Assembly: GCF_050632395.1 (NCBI RefSeq) | Contig: NZ_CP192600.1 | Location: 248,001-312,000, forward strand | DNA from: JAUYQR01 sp050632395 | Lineage (GTDB): Bacteria; Pseudomonadota; Alphaproteobacteria; Rhodobacterales; Rhodobacteraceae | Direction of reading: 5' to 3' | DNA length: 64,000 nucleotides | In this document: positions 18,169 through 26,579 of the stretch, in pieces | Layout of the letters: every line of letters starts with the position of its first letter | How positions within the stretch are numbered: the first letter of the stretch is position 1 | Made by a program: the position numbers and the translations under genes | The notes under the pieces: generated by a model | Database searches by the model: none | Seen by the model: the letters and a program-made list of their open reading frames with translations, nothing else | Told to the model about the DNA's origin: nothing

Positions 18169-18198
18169 CTATATAGGCAGGGCAACTGGCGGTCCAAG
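18169..18198 (-). promoter_or_regulatory. Candidate RpoH (sigma-32)-type promoter of hslO
   Basis: On the minus strand CTTGGA (18198-18193) is followed after 15 bases by CCTATATAG (18177-18169), 36 bases before the hslO ATG. This resembles the heat-shock pattern CTTGAA with a C-rich TATNT -10 element. The -10 core CTATATAG is palindromic and might also serve the divergent Nudix gene. Prediction by eye only. Confidence 0.45.
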
Positions 18199-18206
18199 GG
18201 GTGAAC

Positions 18207-18644
18207 ATGATCAGAAGATATGGCGAAGCCGTGAAGACGGGCATCCGATACAAGCGCCGGCCAGGTGTTTATGCCGTACTTTTGCGGGGCGACAGCATCC
18301 TTGTCACGCACCAGGCCGACCCGTTGCCAGAGTTTCAACTGCCCGGCGGGGGTATCGACCAAGGCGAACACCCGATCGCAGCCTTGCACCGCGAAGTCAT
18401 TGAAGAGACGGGCTGGAAAATCGCCATACGTAGACGAATCGGCGCCTTCAGACGGTTCACCTACATGCCGGAGTACGACCTATGGGCAGAAAAGGTCTGC
18501 ACCATCTACCTTGCGCAACCGATCCTGCGGCTTGGCCCGCCCAGCGAGCCGGGCCACAGCGCCGTCTGGTTGCCAGTGGATGAGGCACTCACCCTTTTGG
18601 GCAATGCTGGCGACAGGGCACTATTGGCGCGCGCCGTATCCTGA
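18207..18644 (+). CDS. Nudix hydrolase
   Basis: 145 residues from the ATG at 18207, preferred over a GTG six bases earlier because AAGGGG (18196-18201) is correctly spaced. Complete Nudix box starting GGGIDQGEHP and ending REVIEETGW (about residues 50-72). Substrate unknown; it differs from the CoA-type Nudix protein at 16562. Its last 24 bases overlap the 3' end of the convergent phosphatase gene. Confidence 0.85.
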   Translation: MIRRYGEAVKTGIRYKRRPGVYAVLLRGDSILVTHQADPLPEFQLPGGGIDQGEHPIAALHREVIEETGWKIAIRRRIGAFRRFTYMPEYDLWAEKVCTIYLAQPILRLGPPSEPGHSAVWLPVDEALTLLGNAGDRALLARAVS

Positions 18645-19919
18645 GTACTCCAGCGACACGCCCGACACGTCGTCGGGAAACGAATCGCCACCAAAGTGTT
18701 CAACCAGATCCCAGACCAGAGCTTGCAGGATTTCCGGCCCGTCCAAATGGGCGGACCGGGCAAGGCTTCTTGCCAGACCGGCATCGCCGAAATCGGCCCC
18801 ATTTAGCCCCGGACACTCCGTCACCCCGTCCGAGATCAGGATAAGCCGGTCGCCCGGGGCTAGCTGAACGGTAACGGTCTCGAATTCGGCGAACGGAATA
18901 AGGCCTATCGGAAGCCCACCCTTCCCCACGAGCTCCACCTTGCCGGACCGCCGCAAGACTGCGGGATGCGGGTGGCCGGCCTGGGCTATCCGGGTGGTTC
19001 CATCCTGCAGGTCAATCTCGGCGTAAGCCATTGTGAAGTATTGCTCCACCTGGATTTCGTCCAGCATCAGACGGTTGAACCGGTCCATCACGCAGGCGGG
19101 TGCTAGCGCTTCGTGCCCTCCGTCAGTTGTCTTGCGAAAGACGAGGTTCTGGTCTGGCGTCGACCCGGTCAACAGGCCCGCCAATCGAGCTGTCATCATT
19201 GCCGACGCAACGCCATGGCCGGATACGTCGATCGCATAAATGGCAATCCGGTGCGGATCGATGCGGAACGACCCGACCAGATCACCGCCCACCCGGCCCG
19301 AGTTTCGCAGCAAAAGCGCAACTTTCGCTGCCCCGAAATCCTGCAGCCGGTCGCGGATCAGCGTCTGCTGCACCTTGCGCGCCTCGATCAGGTCACGGTC
19401 CAGAGAATCGTAGATCGCCTGTAATTCTTCAAGCGTGCTGACGATCATGCGGTTCTTCGCCAACAACTCTGCCTGCATCGAAAGCATCCGTTCGCCCGCA
19501 CGAAGCCGGGCGCGCAGTTCGCCACCGCTGACCGGCTTGGTGAGAAAATCGTCGGCCCCTGCCTCCAGCCCGTCTGCGATTTCAGTCTTTTCCGATTTCG
19601 AGGTCAGCAGAACGAAATAGCCGTAGGATTGCCTGTCCAGCGCGCGAAAGGCTTTGCAGAATTCCAGCCCGGACAAGCCCGGCATCATCCAGTCGCTGAT
19701 GACGATATCGACTTGCGCCACCCGGCACGCCTCCAGCGCAGCAAGGCCAGACTCCGCCTCGATCACCACATAGCCCCACCGCCGCAACTGCATTGCCACC
19801 ATGTGACGCTGGGCGCGACTGTCGTCCACGATGAGCACGGTCAAGGTTAGCGCAGAAGCGCTTTCAGGTATGCGCATGATGTCTTCTGGCAGATTGGCCA
19901 GCAATTGTTGCTCCTTCAT
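18621..19919 (-). CDS. Response regulator with SpoIIE/PP2C serine phosphatase output domain
   Basis: 432 residues. An N-terminal receiver domain (about 27-145) has acidic pair D32/D33 and phospho-acceptor D76 in VISDWMMPG; a linker helix (150-195) leads into a SpoIIE/RsbU-type PP2C domain with DLVGSFRIDPHRIAIYAIDVSGHG, GGLPIGL and ILISDGVTE metal-site segments. Such proteins dephosphorylate anti-anti-sigma factors in partner switching; R. capsulatus RbaY has this architecture. Start uncertain: AAGGAG within the first codons could alternatively serve a TTG at codon 6. Divergent from an Hpt gene; a palindrome lies between. Confidence 0.88.
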   Translation of the reverse strand: MKEQQLLANLPEDIMRIPESASALTLTVLIVDDSRAQRHMVAMQLRRWGYVVIEAESGLAALEACRVAQVDIVISDWMMPGLSGLEFCKAFRALDRQSYGYFVLLTSKSEKTEIADGLEAGADDFLTKPVSGGELRARLRAGERMLSMQAELLAKNRMIVSTLEELQAIYDSLDRDLIEARKVQQTLIRDRLQDFGAAKVALLLRNSGRVGGDLVGSFRIDPHRIAIYAIDVSGHGVASAMMTARLAGLLTGSTPDQNLVFRKTTDGGHEALAPACVMDRFNRLMLDEIQVEQYFTMAYAEIDLQDGTTRIAQAGHPHPAVLRRSGKVELVGKGGLPIGLIPFAEFETVTVQLAPGDRLILISDGVTECPGLNGADFGDAGLARSLARSAHLDGPEILQALVWDLVEHFGGDSFPDDVSGVSLEYSGYGARQ

Positions 19920-19968
19920 CGGTTGAATGAAGGGTCGGGGATGCGGCTTAAGACAACGTGAACATTAA

Positions 19969-19984
19969 GATTGAATATTCAATC
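19969..19984. promoter_or_regulatory. Perfect 16-bp palindrome, candidate operator
   Basis: GATTGAATATTCAATC is a perfect AT-rich inverted repeat in the 142-base divergent region between the receiver/PP2C gene and the Hpt gene. It is well placed to control one or both promoters. No binding protein can be named from sequence. Confidence 0.5.
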
Positions 19985-20061
19985 CCATGCTCCGGTTACT
20001 GATTCTTAGGCAGCTTTGCGCAGGATCACGGGAAATTGGCCTCGCAGGGGAGGAGTGGGCG

Positions 20062-20394
20062 ATGATCGACTGGAATCGGGTAGAGCAGCTTCGCGACGAA
20101 ATCGGCGCCGATGATTTTCTGGATGTCGCAGGGATGTTTCTGGAAGAGGCCGACCAGACGATTGAACTGTTGTCGGCCGGGCCCCCACCCGGTCAGATTG
20201 GGTCCCTGCTGCATTTTCTGAAGGGCAGCGCGCTGAATCTGGGTTTGGCCGACCTTGCACGGCTATGTCAGGACGGCGAAAAACTTGCCTTATCCGGCGA
20301 CGCTGACCAATTCGATCGTGGGCACCTCACTGCCGTCTACACAGCGTCGCGGGCCGCGTTCATCGCCCGCCTACCCAATGAATCCGCAGCCTAG
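20062..20394 (+). CDS. Hpt (histidine phosphotransfer) domain protein
   Basis: 110 residues from the ATG at 20062, which follows an excellent Shine-Dalgarno (GGGGAGGAG); an earlier in-frame ATG at 19987 lacks one. Single Hpt domain with phospho-accepting His51 in LHFLKGSALNLG. A stand-alone Hpt shuttles phosphate between a hybrid kinase and a receiver; the divergently encoded receiver/PP2C protein is the obvious partner candidate. Its TAG stop overlaps the stop of convergent ilvA in the sequence CTAG. Confidence 0.88.
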   Translation: MIDWNRVEQLRDEIGADDFLDVAGMFLEEADQTIELLSAGPPPGQIGSLLHFLKGSALNLGLADLARLCQDGEKLALSGDADQFDRGHLTAVYTASRAAFIARLPNESAA

Positions 20395-21638
20395 ATCAAG
20401 AACTCCGCCAGCGCTTCGTCTGATGTGATGTCGCGGTAAGCCAAATCAGCTGCATCCATCCGCTCGGTGAAGGTACGGAAGTTTTCTGCATTCCGTGTCT
20501 CGATTCCGATCAGAACCGAGCCAAAGTTGCGGGCCGATTTCTTCAGGTATTCAAACCGGGCGATATCATCATCGGGGCCCAGCATGGACAGAAACTCTTT
20601 CAGCGCGCCGGGGCGCTGCGGCATCCGAAGGATGAAATACTTCTTCAGGCCCGAGTATCTTTGCGCGCGCTCCTTCACCTCAGGCAGCCGCTCGAAATCA
20701 AAGTTTCCGCCCGACGTCACGCAGACCACGCACTTGCCGCGAATCTCATCGGCCAGCTCCGGCAACACATCGACGGACAGCGCGCCGGCAGGCTCAAGCA
20801 CGATGCCTTCGACGTTCAGCATCTCGATCATCGTGACGCAGATCCGGTCTTCCGGCGCGAGCAGGACCTGATCGCGTGTGGCCCAGCCAAGCCTCTGGTA
20901 GGTCAGATCGCCCAGTCGCGCTACCGCCGCCCCGTCAACGAAACTGTTGACGCGGGGCAGTTTCACCGGCCCGCCCTCCCGCAGCGCAGCCATCAGGCTG
21001 GCCCCGCCCAAAGGTTCGACAAACCGGAAATCCACAGACGGGGCGACCTCTCGCAGATAGGACGTTACCCCTGCTGACAACCCGCCCCCACCGACCGGAA
21101 GGATGACAAGGTCAGGCGGGTCTTGCAGTTGTTCAAGGATTTCTACCCCGACGCTCGCCTGCCCTTCGATCACGTCGGCGTCGTCAAAAGGCGACAGAAA
21201 ATGCGCGCTTGTCTCACGACAGAATGATTGGGCGGCCGCCAGAGTCTGGTCGAAATAGTCGCCGGTCAGTTCGATCCGAACGTTCTGCCCGCCGAACGCT
21301 AAGGTCTTGTCGATCTTCTGCTGTGGCGTAGTCACCGGCATGAAGATCGTTCCGTTCACGCCAAAATGTCGGCAGGCGAACGCAACGCCCTGAGCATGGT
21401 TGCCCGCACTGGCACAGACGAATGTCCGCTGCCGCGGATTTGTGACGCGTATCTTGCGCATCGCATTGAACGCGCCGCGAAGTTTATAACTGCGGACCGG
21501 GGTTAGATCCTCGCGCTTCAACCAGATGTCCGCTCCATAGCGCTGCGAAAGATGCTCGTTGCGCTGCAAGGGGGTTGGCGGGAACAGGTCGCGCAACGCT
21601 TCCGTCGCCCTGCGTGCAGCATCGGGAAATTGTGTCAC
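20391..21638 (-). CDS. ilvA: Threonine ammonia-lyase (threonine deaminase)
   Basis: 415 residues. PLP-dependent fold type II enzyme: PLP Lys52 in RSYKLRGAFNAM, phosphate-binding loop PVGGGGLSAG, CASAGNHAQGVA motif. A C-terminal ACT-like regulatory domain (about 330-415, beginning YFILRMPQRPGALKEFL) suggests allosteric control. It makes 2-oxobutanoate from threonine for isoleucine synthesis. Single-ACT length matches the shorter biosynthetic form. Stands alone, convergent with the Hpt gene and divergent from argG across 229 bases in which I see no clear regulatory element. Confidence 0.93.
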   Translation of the reverse strand: MTQFPDAARRATEALRDLFPPTPLQRNEHLSQRYGADIWLKREDLTPVRSYKLRGAFNAMRKIRVTNPRQRTFVCASAGNHAQGVAFACRHFGVNGTIFMPVTTPQQKIDKTLAFGGQNVRIELTGDYFDQTLAAAQSFCRETSAHFLSPFDDADVIEGQASVGVEILEQLQDPPDLVILPVGGGGLSAGVTSYLREVAPSVDFRFVEPLGGASLMAALREGGPVKLPRVNSFVDGAAVARLGDLTYQRLGWATRDQVLLAPEDRICVTMIEMLNVEGIVLEPAGALSVDVLPELADEIRGKCVVCVTSGGNFDFERLPEVKERAQRYSGLKKYFILRMPQRPGALKEFLSMLGPDDDIARFEYLKKSARNFGSVLIGIETRNAENFRTFTERMDAADLAYRDITSDEALAEFLI

Positions 21639-21867
21639 GGCTGGCTCTCAGCTTTTATCTGGGGTCAAGGTCGGTCAGGCTGGCTGCCCGGCCACGGCCC
21701 TTGTTACCGTCCCTCCCGCACGACGCAAGACATTTGCAGCCCGCTCGTCAACACATCCAGCCCCTCATCCCGGCAATGAATGACGGCGACGGCGACATGC
21801 CCTCGCCCTTGCCGGTCAAGGAAAAACGCAATACACGCGGCGCAAATCGTTTTCCCAAGAGGCGCCA

Positions 21868-23097
21868 ATGTCCGCACCCAAGAAAGTCGTGCTTGCCTAT
21901 TCCGGTGGTCTCGATACCTCGATCATCCTGAAGTGGCTGCAGACCGAATATGGCTGTGAAGTTGTCACGTTCACCGCTGACCTCGGACAAGGCGAAGAAC
22001 TGGAGCCGGCGCGCCAAAAGGCGATCCTTCTGGGGATCAAGCCCGAGAATATCCACATCGTCGACGTCAGGGAAGAATTTGTCCGCGACTTCGTGTTCCC
22101 GATGTTTCGTGCCAACGCGCTGTACGAAGGCCTCTACCTCCTTGGCACGTCGATAGCCCGCCCGCTGATTTCAAAACATCTGGTGCGGATCGCTGCCGAA
22201 ACGGGCGCTGATGCGGTCGCTCACGGTGCAACCGGCAAGGGCAACGACCAGGTCCGGTTCGAACTGTCGGCCTATGCCCTGAACCCCTCGATCCGGGTGA
22301 TCGCACCGTGGCGCGAGTGGGATCTGACAAGCCGCACGAAGCTGTTGGAATTTGCTGAAACCAACCAGATTCCGATTGCTAAGGACAAGCGGGGCGAAGC
22401 GCCGTTTTCGGTTGACGCCAACCTTCTGCACACCTCATCCGAGGGCAAGGTGCTTGAGAACCCCGCCGAAGAAGCGCCGGAATTCGTCTATCAGCGCGTC
22501 ACGCCGGTCGAAAAGGCACCAGATACGCCAGAATACGTTGAAATTGGCTTCGAGCGTGGTGACGCAGTATCGATCAACGGCGAGACGCTAAGCCCGGCGA
22601 CAATCCTGACCCGGCTTAACGAAGTCGGCGGAAAGCACGGCGTCGGCCTTCTTGATCTGGTGGAAAACCGCTTCGTCGGCATGAAATCCCGTGGGCTTTA
22701 TGAAACCCCGGGCGGTACGATCCTGCTCGAGGCACACCGCGGAATCGAGCAGATCACCCTTGATGCTGGTGCCGGGCACCTCAAGGACAGCATCATGCCG
22801 CGTTACGCAGAACTTATTTACAACGGATTCTGGTTCAGCCCGGAACGGGAAATGCTGCAAGCCTTGATCGACAAGAGCCAAGAACACGTGACCGGCACGG
22901 TAAGGGTCAAACTGTACAAGGGTTCGGCGCGGACGGTTGCGCGTTGGTCGGATCATAGCCTTTATTCGGAAAAGCACGTCACCTTCGAGGAAGATGCCGG
23001 CGCATACGACCAAAAGGATGCTGCTGGCTTCATCAAGCTGAATGCGCTTCGACTGAAGCTTATCGCAACCCGAAACGCGCGAGTGAAGCGCCCCTAA
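21868..23097 (+). CDS. argG: Argininosuccinate synthase
   Basis: 409 residues, full family length. N-terminal ATP pyrophosphatase PP-loop AYSGGLDTSIILKWL, then GATGKGNDQVRFE and APWREWDL. It joins citrulline and aspartate in arginine synthesis. ATG at 21868 has AAGAGG upstream. Gene is monocistronic by layout: the following gene converges on it after 25 bases, and no strong terminator was seen in that gap. Confidence 0.96.
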   Translation: MSAPKKVVLAYSGGLDTSIILKWLQTEYGCEVVTFTADLGQGEELEPARQKAILLGIKPENIHIVDVREEFVRDFVFPMFRANALYEGLYLLGTSIARPLISKHLVRIAAETGADAVAHGATGKGNDQVRFELSAYALNPSIRVIAPWREWDLTSRTKLLEFAETNQIPIAKDKRGEAPFSVDANLLHTSSEGKVLENPAEEAPEFVYQRVTPVEKAPDTPEYVEIGFERGDAVSINGETLSPATILTRLNEVGGKHGVGLLDLVENRFVGMKSRGLYETPGGTILLEAHRGIEQITLDAGAGHLKDSIMPRYAELIYNGFWFSPEREMLQALIDKSQEHVTGTVRVKLYKGSARTVARWSDHSLYSEKHVTFEEDAGAYDQKDAAGFIKLNALRLKLIATRNARVKRP

Positions 23098-23122
23098 CGC
23101 AATGCACCGCTTGCGAAAGCGT

Positions 23123-23839
23123 TCACAGCTTGAAGGCAAGCAGATGTTCGTAAGACTCCATCGCCTGCTGCACCAACCGGTCGTTGGCAACAGTTAGGTC
23201 GGGTAGCGAACCTTCGGGATCTTCGAACCCGGTCGAGCCATGCACCGCGTTGTACCAGTGCGGCGCCCAAACCCCGTCGTAGGGCTTTGGACCTTTCGTC
23301 CAAGAGATCATTCCCGGAACAAAACCTATCCCCAAGGCAAAACACAACCTCTCCAGCGCTACTCTCGGATTCGCACGGATATCCTCGGCCGAGATCACCA
23401 GCGGCGCGCGCCCGAGATCATCTGCAACCTGATCGAAAAGCTCGGCCTGCTGCAAAAACCCGATGTCCGCCAAAGTCGGCGACTCGCGCTTTCTGGCATA
23501 GCTGGCTATGACCCGCGCCGGATGGCGGATCAGGAAAACATTCGTCAGCTGACGCATGAACCCGCGGTCAAACTCCGGGATCATGTGCATGGTCATGTGC
23601 TTTTGATACCAAAGCGGCTTTCCGGCAGGGTTCGGCCCGATGCAATGCCGGGCAACAACCGTCGGGTCAATCGGCTGCGCTGCCATAACCTCTTCCCGCA
23701 TCGGGTGGTCGATGCCGGTGGCAGCAAGGTAGGCGGCGTAGAAGGGCTCGTCGCTGACCGCGCAATCCCCGCGCGAGGCAAAGGCGTACATCATCGCGGT
23801 GGACAGGTTGCGCGGCCCGGACCACATCGCGATCTTCAT
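23123..23839 (-). CDS. Sulfotransferase-like protein paired with class IV aminotransferase
   Basis: 238 residues. The N-terminus IAMWSGPRNLSTAMM fits the 5'-phosphosulfate-binding loop of PAPS-dependent sulfotransferases, and FLIRHPARVIASYARKRE fits the 3'-phosphate motif (R..P...S.Y). The function and acceptor are unknown. Translation is coupled to the class IV aminotransferase gene just upstream (four-base overlap), suggesting that both act on one amine/keto-acid metabolite. Automated annotation of such genes is often vague; the sulfotransferase fold is my inference from the two motifs. Confidence 0.7.
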   Translation of the reverse strand: MKIAMWSGPRNLSTAMMYAFASRGDCAVSDEPFYAAYLAATGIDHPMREEVMAAQPIDPTVVARHCIGPNPAGKPLWYQKHMTMHMIPEFDRGFMRQLTNVFLIRHPARVIASYARKRESPTLADIGFLQQAELFDQVADDLGRAPLVISAEDIRANPRVALERLCFALGIGFVPGMISWTKGPKPYDGVWAPHWYNAVHGSTGFEDPEGSLPDLTVANDRLVQQAMESYEHLLAFKL

Positions 23840-24735
23840 GCACCCACCATTGCCTTGTATAGCCCGCGCAGGCGTTCAGTGGTAGGGCCGATCTCGCCGC
23901 TCCCGATGATCCGGCCATCAATCGAACCCACCGGGGTCTGGGCGCCGAAGGTGCCTGTCAGAAACGCTTCGTCCGCCGAATAGGTGTCGACCAGCGAAAA
24001 GTTCCGCTCATAAACCGGTATGCCGTTGGCGCGGCACAGGTCGATCACCTTCTGCCGGGTGATGCCATTCATGCAGTAATCGCCAGTGCTGGTCCAAACT
24101 TCGCCTTTGCGCACGATGAAGAAGTTGCAGGCGTTGGTCGTGTTCACAAATCCATGCACATCCAGCATCAGAGCCTCGTCCGCACCGGCCTTTTCGGCGG
24201 CAATGCAAGCCAGAATGCAGTTCAGCTTTGAGTGGGAGTTCAGCTTGGGGTCCTGCGTCATCGGCAGCCCGCGCATGTGCGGAACGGTGGCAAGGCGGAT
24301 CGGACGGGGCAATTTCTGGCGTGAATGTTCCATGATGATGACCATCGTCGGTCCACGCTGGCTCAGCTTCGGGTGTTGGAACGGCCTGGTCTTGACGCCG
24401 CGCGTCACCATCAGGCGGGCGTGGGCATCGGTGGTCATGGCGTTCGCGCGCTGCGTTTCCAGCACTGCGGCGATCACCTCGTCCTTGCTGCGTGCGATGT
24501 CGAGGTCGATCGCCTTGGCGGCCTCGAACAGGCGGTCGATATGTTCGTCAAGGAACGACCAGCGGTTGTTGTAAAGGCGAATGCCTTCCCACACGCCATC
24601 GCCCAGCATGAACCCGGAATCGTAAACCGATACCATCGCCTCGGCCTTTGGCACGACCCGGCCATTCACCCAGATCTGGATCGCCTCGTTGCGCGCATCT
24701 TCCTCGGCCTGATGCGTTGAAACATTGTCGGTCAT
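23836..24735 (-). CDS. Class IV PLP aminotransferase (branched-chain or D-amino-acid type)
   Basis: 299 residues with the class IV aminotransferase fold: VSVYDSGFMLGDGVWEGIR at 35-53, PLP Lys170 in LNSHSKLNC, and EALMLDVHGFVNTTNACNFFIV followed by ITRQKVIDLC. This fits branched-chain, D-alanine or related amino-donor enzymes, or aminodeoxychorismate lyase; I cannot separate these by eye, though the chain is shorter than IlvE-type housekeeping forms. Overlaps the sulfotransferase-like gene by four bases; divergent from msrA across 143 bases. Confidence 0.82.
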   Translation of the reverse strand: MTDNVSTHQAEEDARNEAIQIWVNGRVVPKAEAMVSVYDSGFMLGDGVWEGIRLYNNRWSFLDEHIDRLFEAAKAIDLDIARSKDEVIAAVLETQRANAMTTDAHARLMVTRGVKTRPFQHPKLSQRGPTMVIIMEHSRQKLPRPIRLATVPHMRGLPMTQDPKLNSHSKLNCILACIAAEKAGADEALMLDVHGFVNTTNACNFFIVRKGEVWTSTGDYCMNGITRQKVIDLCRANGIPVYERNFSLVDTYSADEAFLTGTFGAQTPVGSIDGRIIGSGEIGPTTERLRGLYKAMVGA

Positions 24736-24878
24736 AAGCGCCCCCGTTTGCGCGACGGTAAGGCGGGATGCTGCGAAGGTGAAGAGGCAGGATCACCCTT
24801 TGGTGAGGTCACGCCTCGGTGAGTGGACGCGATGCGTTGCGGTCGCTCAGTGTAGTTCAGCAGAATAGGGAACACAGC

Positions 24879-25487
24879 ATGTGGAAGTTGGCAGTCGTGC
24901 TACTTTGGGCAATGACCGGTATCGCATCGGCCCAGACCGAAAAGGCCATCGTCGCAGGGGGTTGCTTCTGGTGCGTTGAATCTGATTTCGAAGCGGTTCG
25001 CGGGGTGAAAGGCGTTGTTTCCGGTTACACCGGCGGTTCGCTGCAAAATCCTACGTATGAAAACCACGAAGGGCATTACGAGGCCGTCGAAGTCACCTTC
25101 GATTCATCGGTCATTTCCTATGCCGATCTCATCTCGAAGTTCCTGCGCTCTGTTGACGTTGTCGATGCCGGCGGTCAGTTCTGCGACCGGGGCCCAGCCT
25201 ACCGGACTGCCATCTTCGTCGCAAACGACGCCCAGAAATCCGCAGCCGTAAATGCAATCGCCGACGCTGAAGCCACCCTTGGACAGAAGGTCGTCACTCC
25301 AGTCAAGGCGGCCGGGAAATTCTGGGTCGCCGAGGCCTATCATCAGGATTACTACAAGGGCAGCAACTACGTGCTGACGCGCGCCGGACCGAAAAAGCAG
25401 TCCAACGCGTACAAGTTCTACCGCAAGGCTTGTGGCCGTGATGCACGGTTGGGCGATCTGTGGGGCCCCGAAGCGTTCAAGCCCTAG
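24879..25487 (+). CDS. msrA: Peptide methionine sulfoxide reductase A, exported
   Basis: 202 residues from the ATG at 24879, where a signal peptide begins (WKLAVVLLWAMTGIASAQ, cleavage after SAQ or SA); a longer frame from 24819 would bury it. Catalytic GCFWC at residues 28-32, followed by GYTGG and the C-terminal YHQDYY motif. It reduces methionine-S-sulfoxide; the signal peptide places it in the periplasm, which is less common than the cytosolic form. An incomplete GGGA-like ribosome site precedes the start. Confidence 0.92.
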   Translation: MWKLAVVLLWAMTGIASAQTEKAIVAGGCFWCVESDFEAVRGVKGVVSGYTGGSLQNPTYENHEGHYEAVEVTFDSSVISYADLISKFLRSVDVVDAGGQFCDRGPAYRTAIFVANDAQKSAAVNAIADAEATLGQKVVTPVKAAGKFWVAEAYHQDYYKGSNYVLTRAGPKKQSNAYKFYRKACGRDARLGDLWGPEAFKP

Positions 25488-25498
25488 CGATCTCGCTT

Positions 25499-25729
25499 TC
25501 AGTAATTCCCCGGCGGATCGCTTGCCGGAAACGAGGCGTCGCTCTGTTCATCGACGATGTCCCAGTCTTCCGGCTGATCGCGCATCATTTCAGGACCAGC
25601 CGGTCGAACATGCCGGAACGGCGTGTTGTCAGTGGAGCGTTTGCGCCCCAGCATCGTCAACGCGGCCAGTGAAGCGATGGTGATGCCGACAATCATCGCG
25701 GTGCGTGCCTTAGGTGTCATGGTTTTCAT
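25499..25729 (-). CDS. Small conserved Rhodobacterales-type hypothetical protein
   Basis: 76 residues: one N-terminal hydrophobic helix (AMIVGITIASLAALTMLG) that should act as a membrane anchor, then an acidic C-terminal tail ending DWDIVDEQSDASFPASDPPGNY. That D-x-V-D-E-x-S-D-x-SFPASDPP tail is a pattern I associate with small proteins of this bacterial group. Function unknown. It converges with msrA after 11 bases. Confidence 0.72.
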   Translation of the reverse strand: MKTMTPKARTAMIVGITIASLAALTMLGRKRSTDNTPFRHVRPAGPEMMRDQPEDWDIVDEQSDASFPASDPPGNY

Positions 25730-25792
25730 CCGATCCTGTCTGCCTGAACAAAAAACACACTGCGGCGCTTGAAGTTCCGCTTTAGGTTCTGG

Positions 25793-25808
25793 CGGCGATT
25801 GATCGCCG
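25793..25808 (-). terminator. Hairpin 3' of the sugar catabolic operon
   Basis: Inverted repeat CGGCGAT (25793-25799) and ATCGCCG (25802-25808) lies 6 bases beyond the stop of the last operon gene. The loop is only two bases and no T run follows, so if it ends transcription it may do so with Rho or serve as a 3'-end stabiliser. Confidence 0.35.
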
Positions 25809-25814
25809 GATGCG

Positions 25815-26579
25815 TCAGTACATCAGGAACCCACCCGAGACGTTGATCATCGCCCCGGTCATGTAGCGCGCCATATCCGAGGCAAGGAAAACTGTCGCGC
25901 CGACGTGATCATCAGGCAGGCCAAGGCGCTTCATCGGGATCTGCTGGATCATGACCTCGCGATCGGATTCGGTCTGCCCGGGCGTGTGCATCATGGGAGT
26001 ATCGACAAGGCCGGGGGCGATGCTGTTGACGCGGATATTCAGCGGCGCCCAGCTTCGGGCCATGCCACGCGTCATGGTGGTGATCGCGCCCTTGGTCGCG
26101 TTGTAGACGACCGATCCGCCGAAACCGCCCGAAAGCGCGCCTTGGCTGGAATAGTTGATCACGCTGCCGGGGGTTCCTGTGTCTGCCAAGCGGCGAGCGA
26201 ACGCCTGCGTCAGAAAGAACAGCGCCTTGAGGTTGATATCATGCTGTGCGTCCCAGTCAGCTTCCGTGACGGCGAAAAGGTCAGCCGTGCGCACGATGAT
26301 GCCGGCCACGTTGACCAGTGTGGTGGCCAGGCCGAGGTCGGCCTCGATTCTGCTGACAAGGTCAGGCAGCTGGGCGATCTGGCGCAGGTCGGCGCCGTAG
26401 CCCTTGTGTTCTGCGCCAAGGCTGCGGGCTGTGGCGTCGCAAGTGGCTTGGTCAAGGTCGACCAGCGCGACCTTGGCACGAACCTCGGCAAAGCCTTCTG
26501 CTACGGCGCGGCCAATGGCGCCTGTCGCGCCCGTGACGATGACTGTTTTGCCAAAAAGGCCCCAATCGAGGTGGGTCAT
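25815..26579 (-). CDS. SDR-family NAD(P)-dependent dehydrogenase (sugar or keto-acid dehydrogenase)
   Basis: 254 residues, classical short-chain dehydrogenase: cofactor loop TGATGAIG at 16-23, catalytic Ser in NYSSQG, Tyr/Lys in YNATKG, and SGGFLMY C-terminus. Last gene of the sugar operon, overlapping the enolase-superfamily gene by four bases. By analogy with diketo-hydrolase pathways for L-rhamnose and L-fucose it may oxidise the sugar at C1 or the 2-keto-3-deoxy acid at C4; the substrate is inferred from neighbours only. Confidence 0.85.
   Translation of the reverse strand: MTHLDWGLFGKTVIVTGATGAIGRAVAEGFAEVRAKVALVDLDQATCDATARSLGAEHKGYGADLRQIAQLPDLVSRIEADLGLATTLVNVAGIIVRTADLFAVTEADWDAQHDINLKALFFLTQAFARRLADTGTPGSVINYSSQGALSGGFGGSVVYNATKGAITTMTRGMARSWAPLNIRVNSIAPGLVDTPMMHTPGQTESDREVMIQQIPMKRLGLPDDHVGATVFLASDMARYMTGAMINVSGGFLMY

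Noticed and set aside
21639..21867. Leader peptide or arginine box before ilvA/argG
   Set aside because: No short leader with runs of Ile, Val, Leu or Thr codons and no clear inverted repeat; left as plain promoter space.
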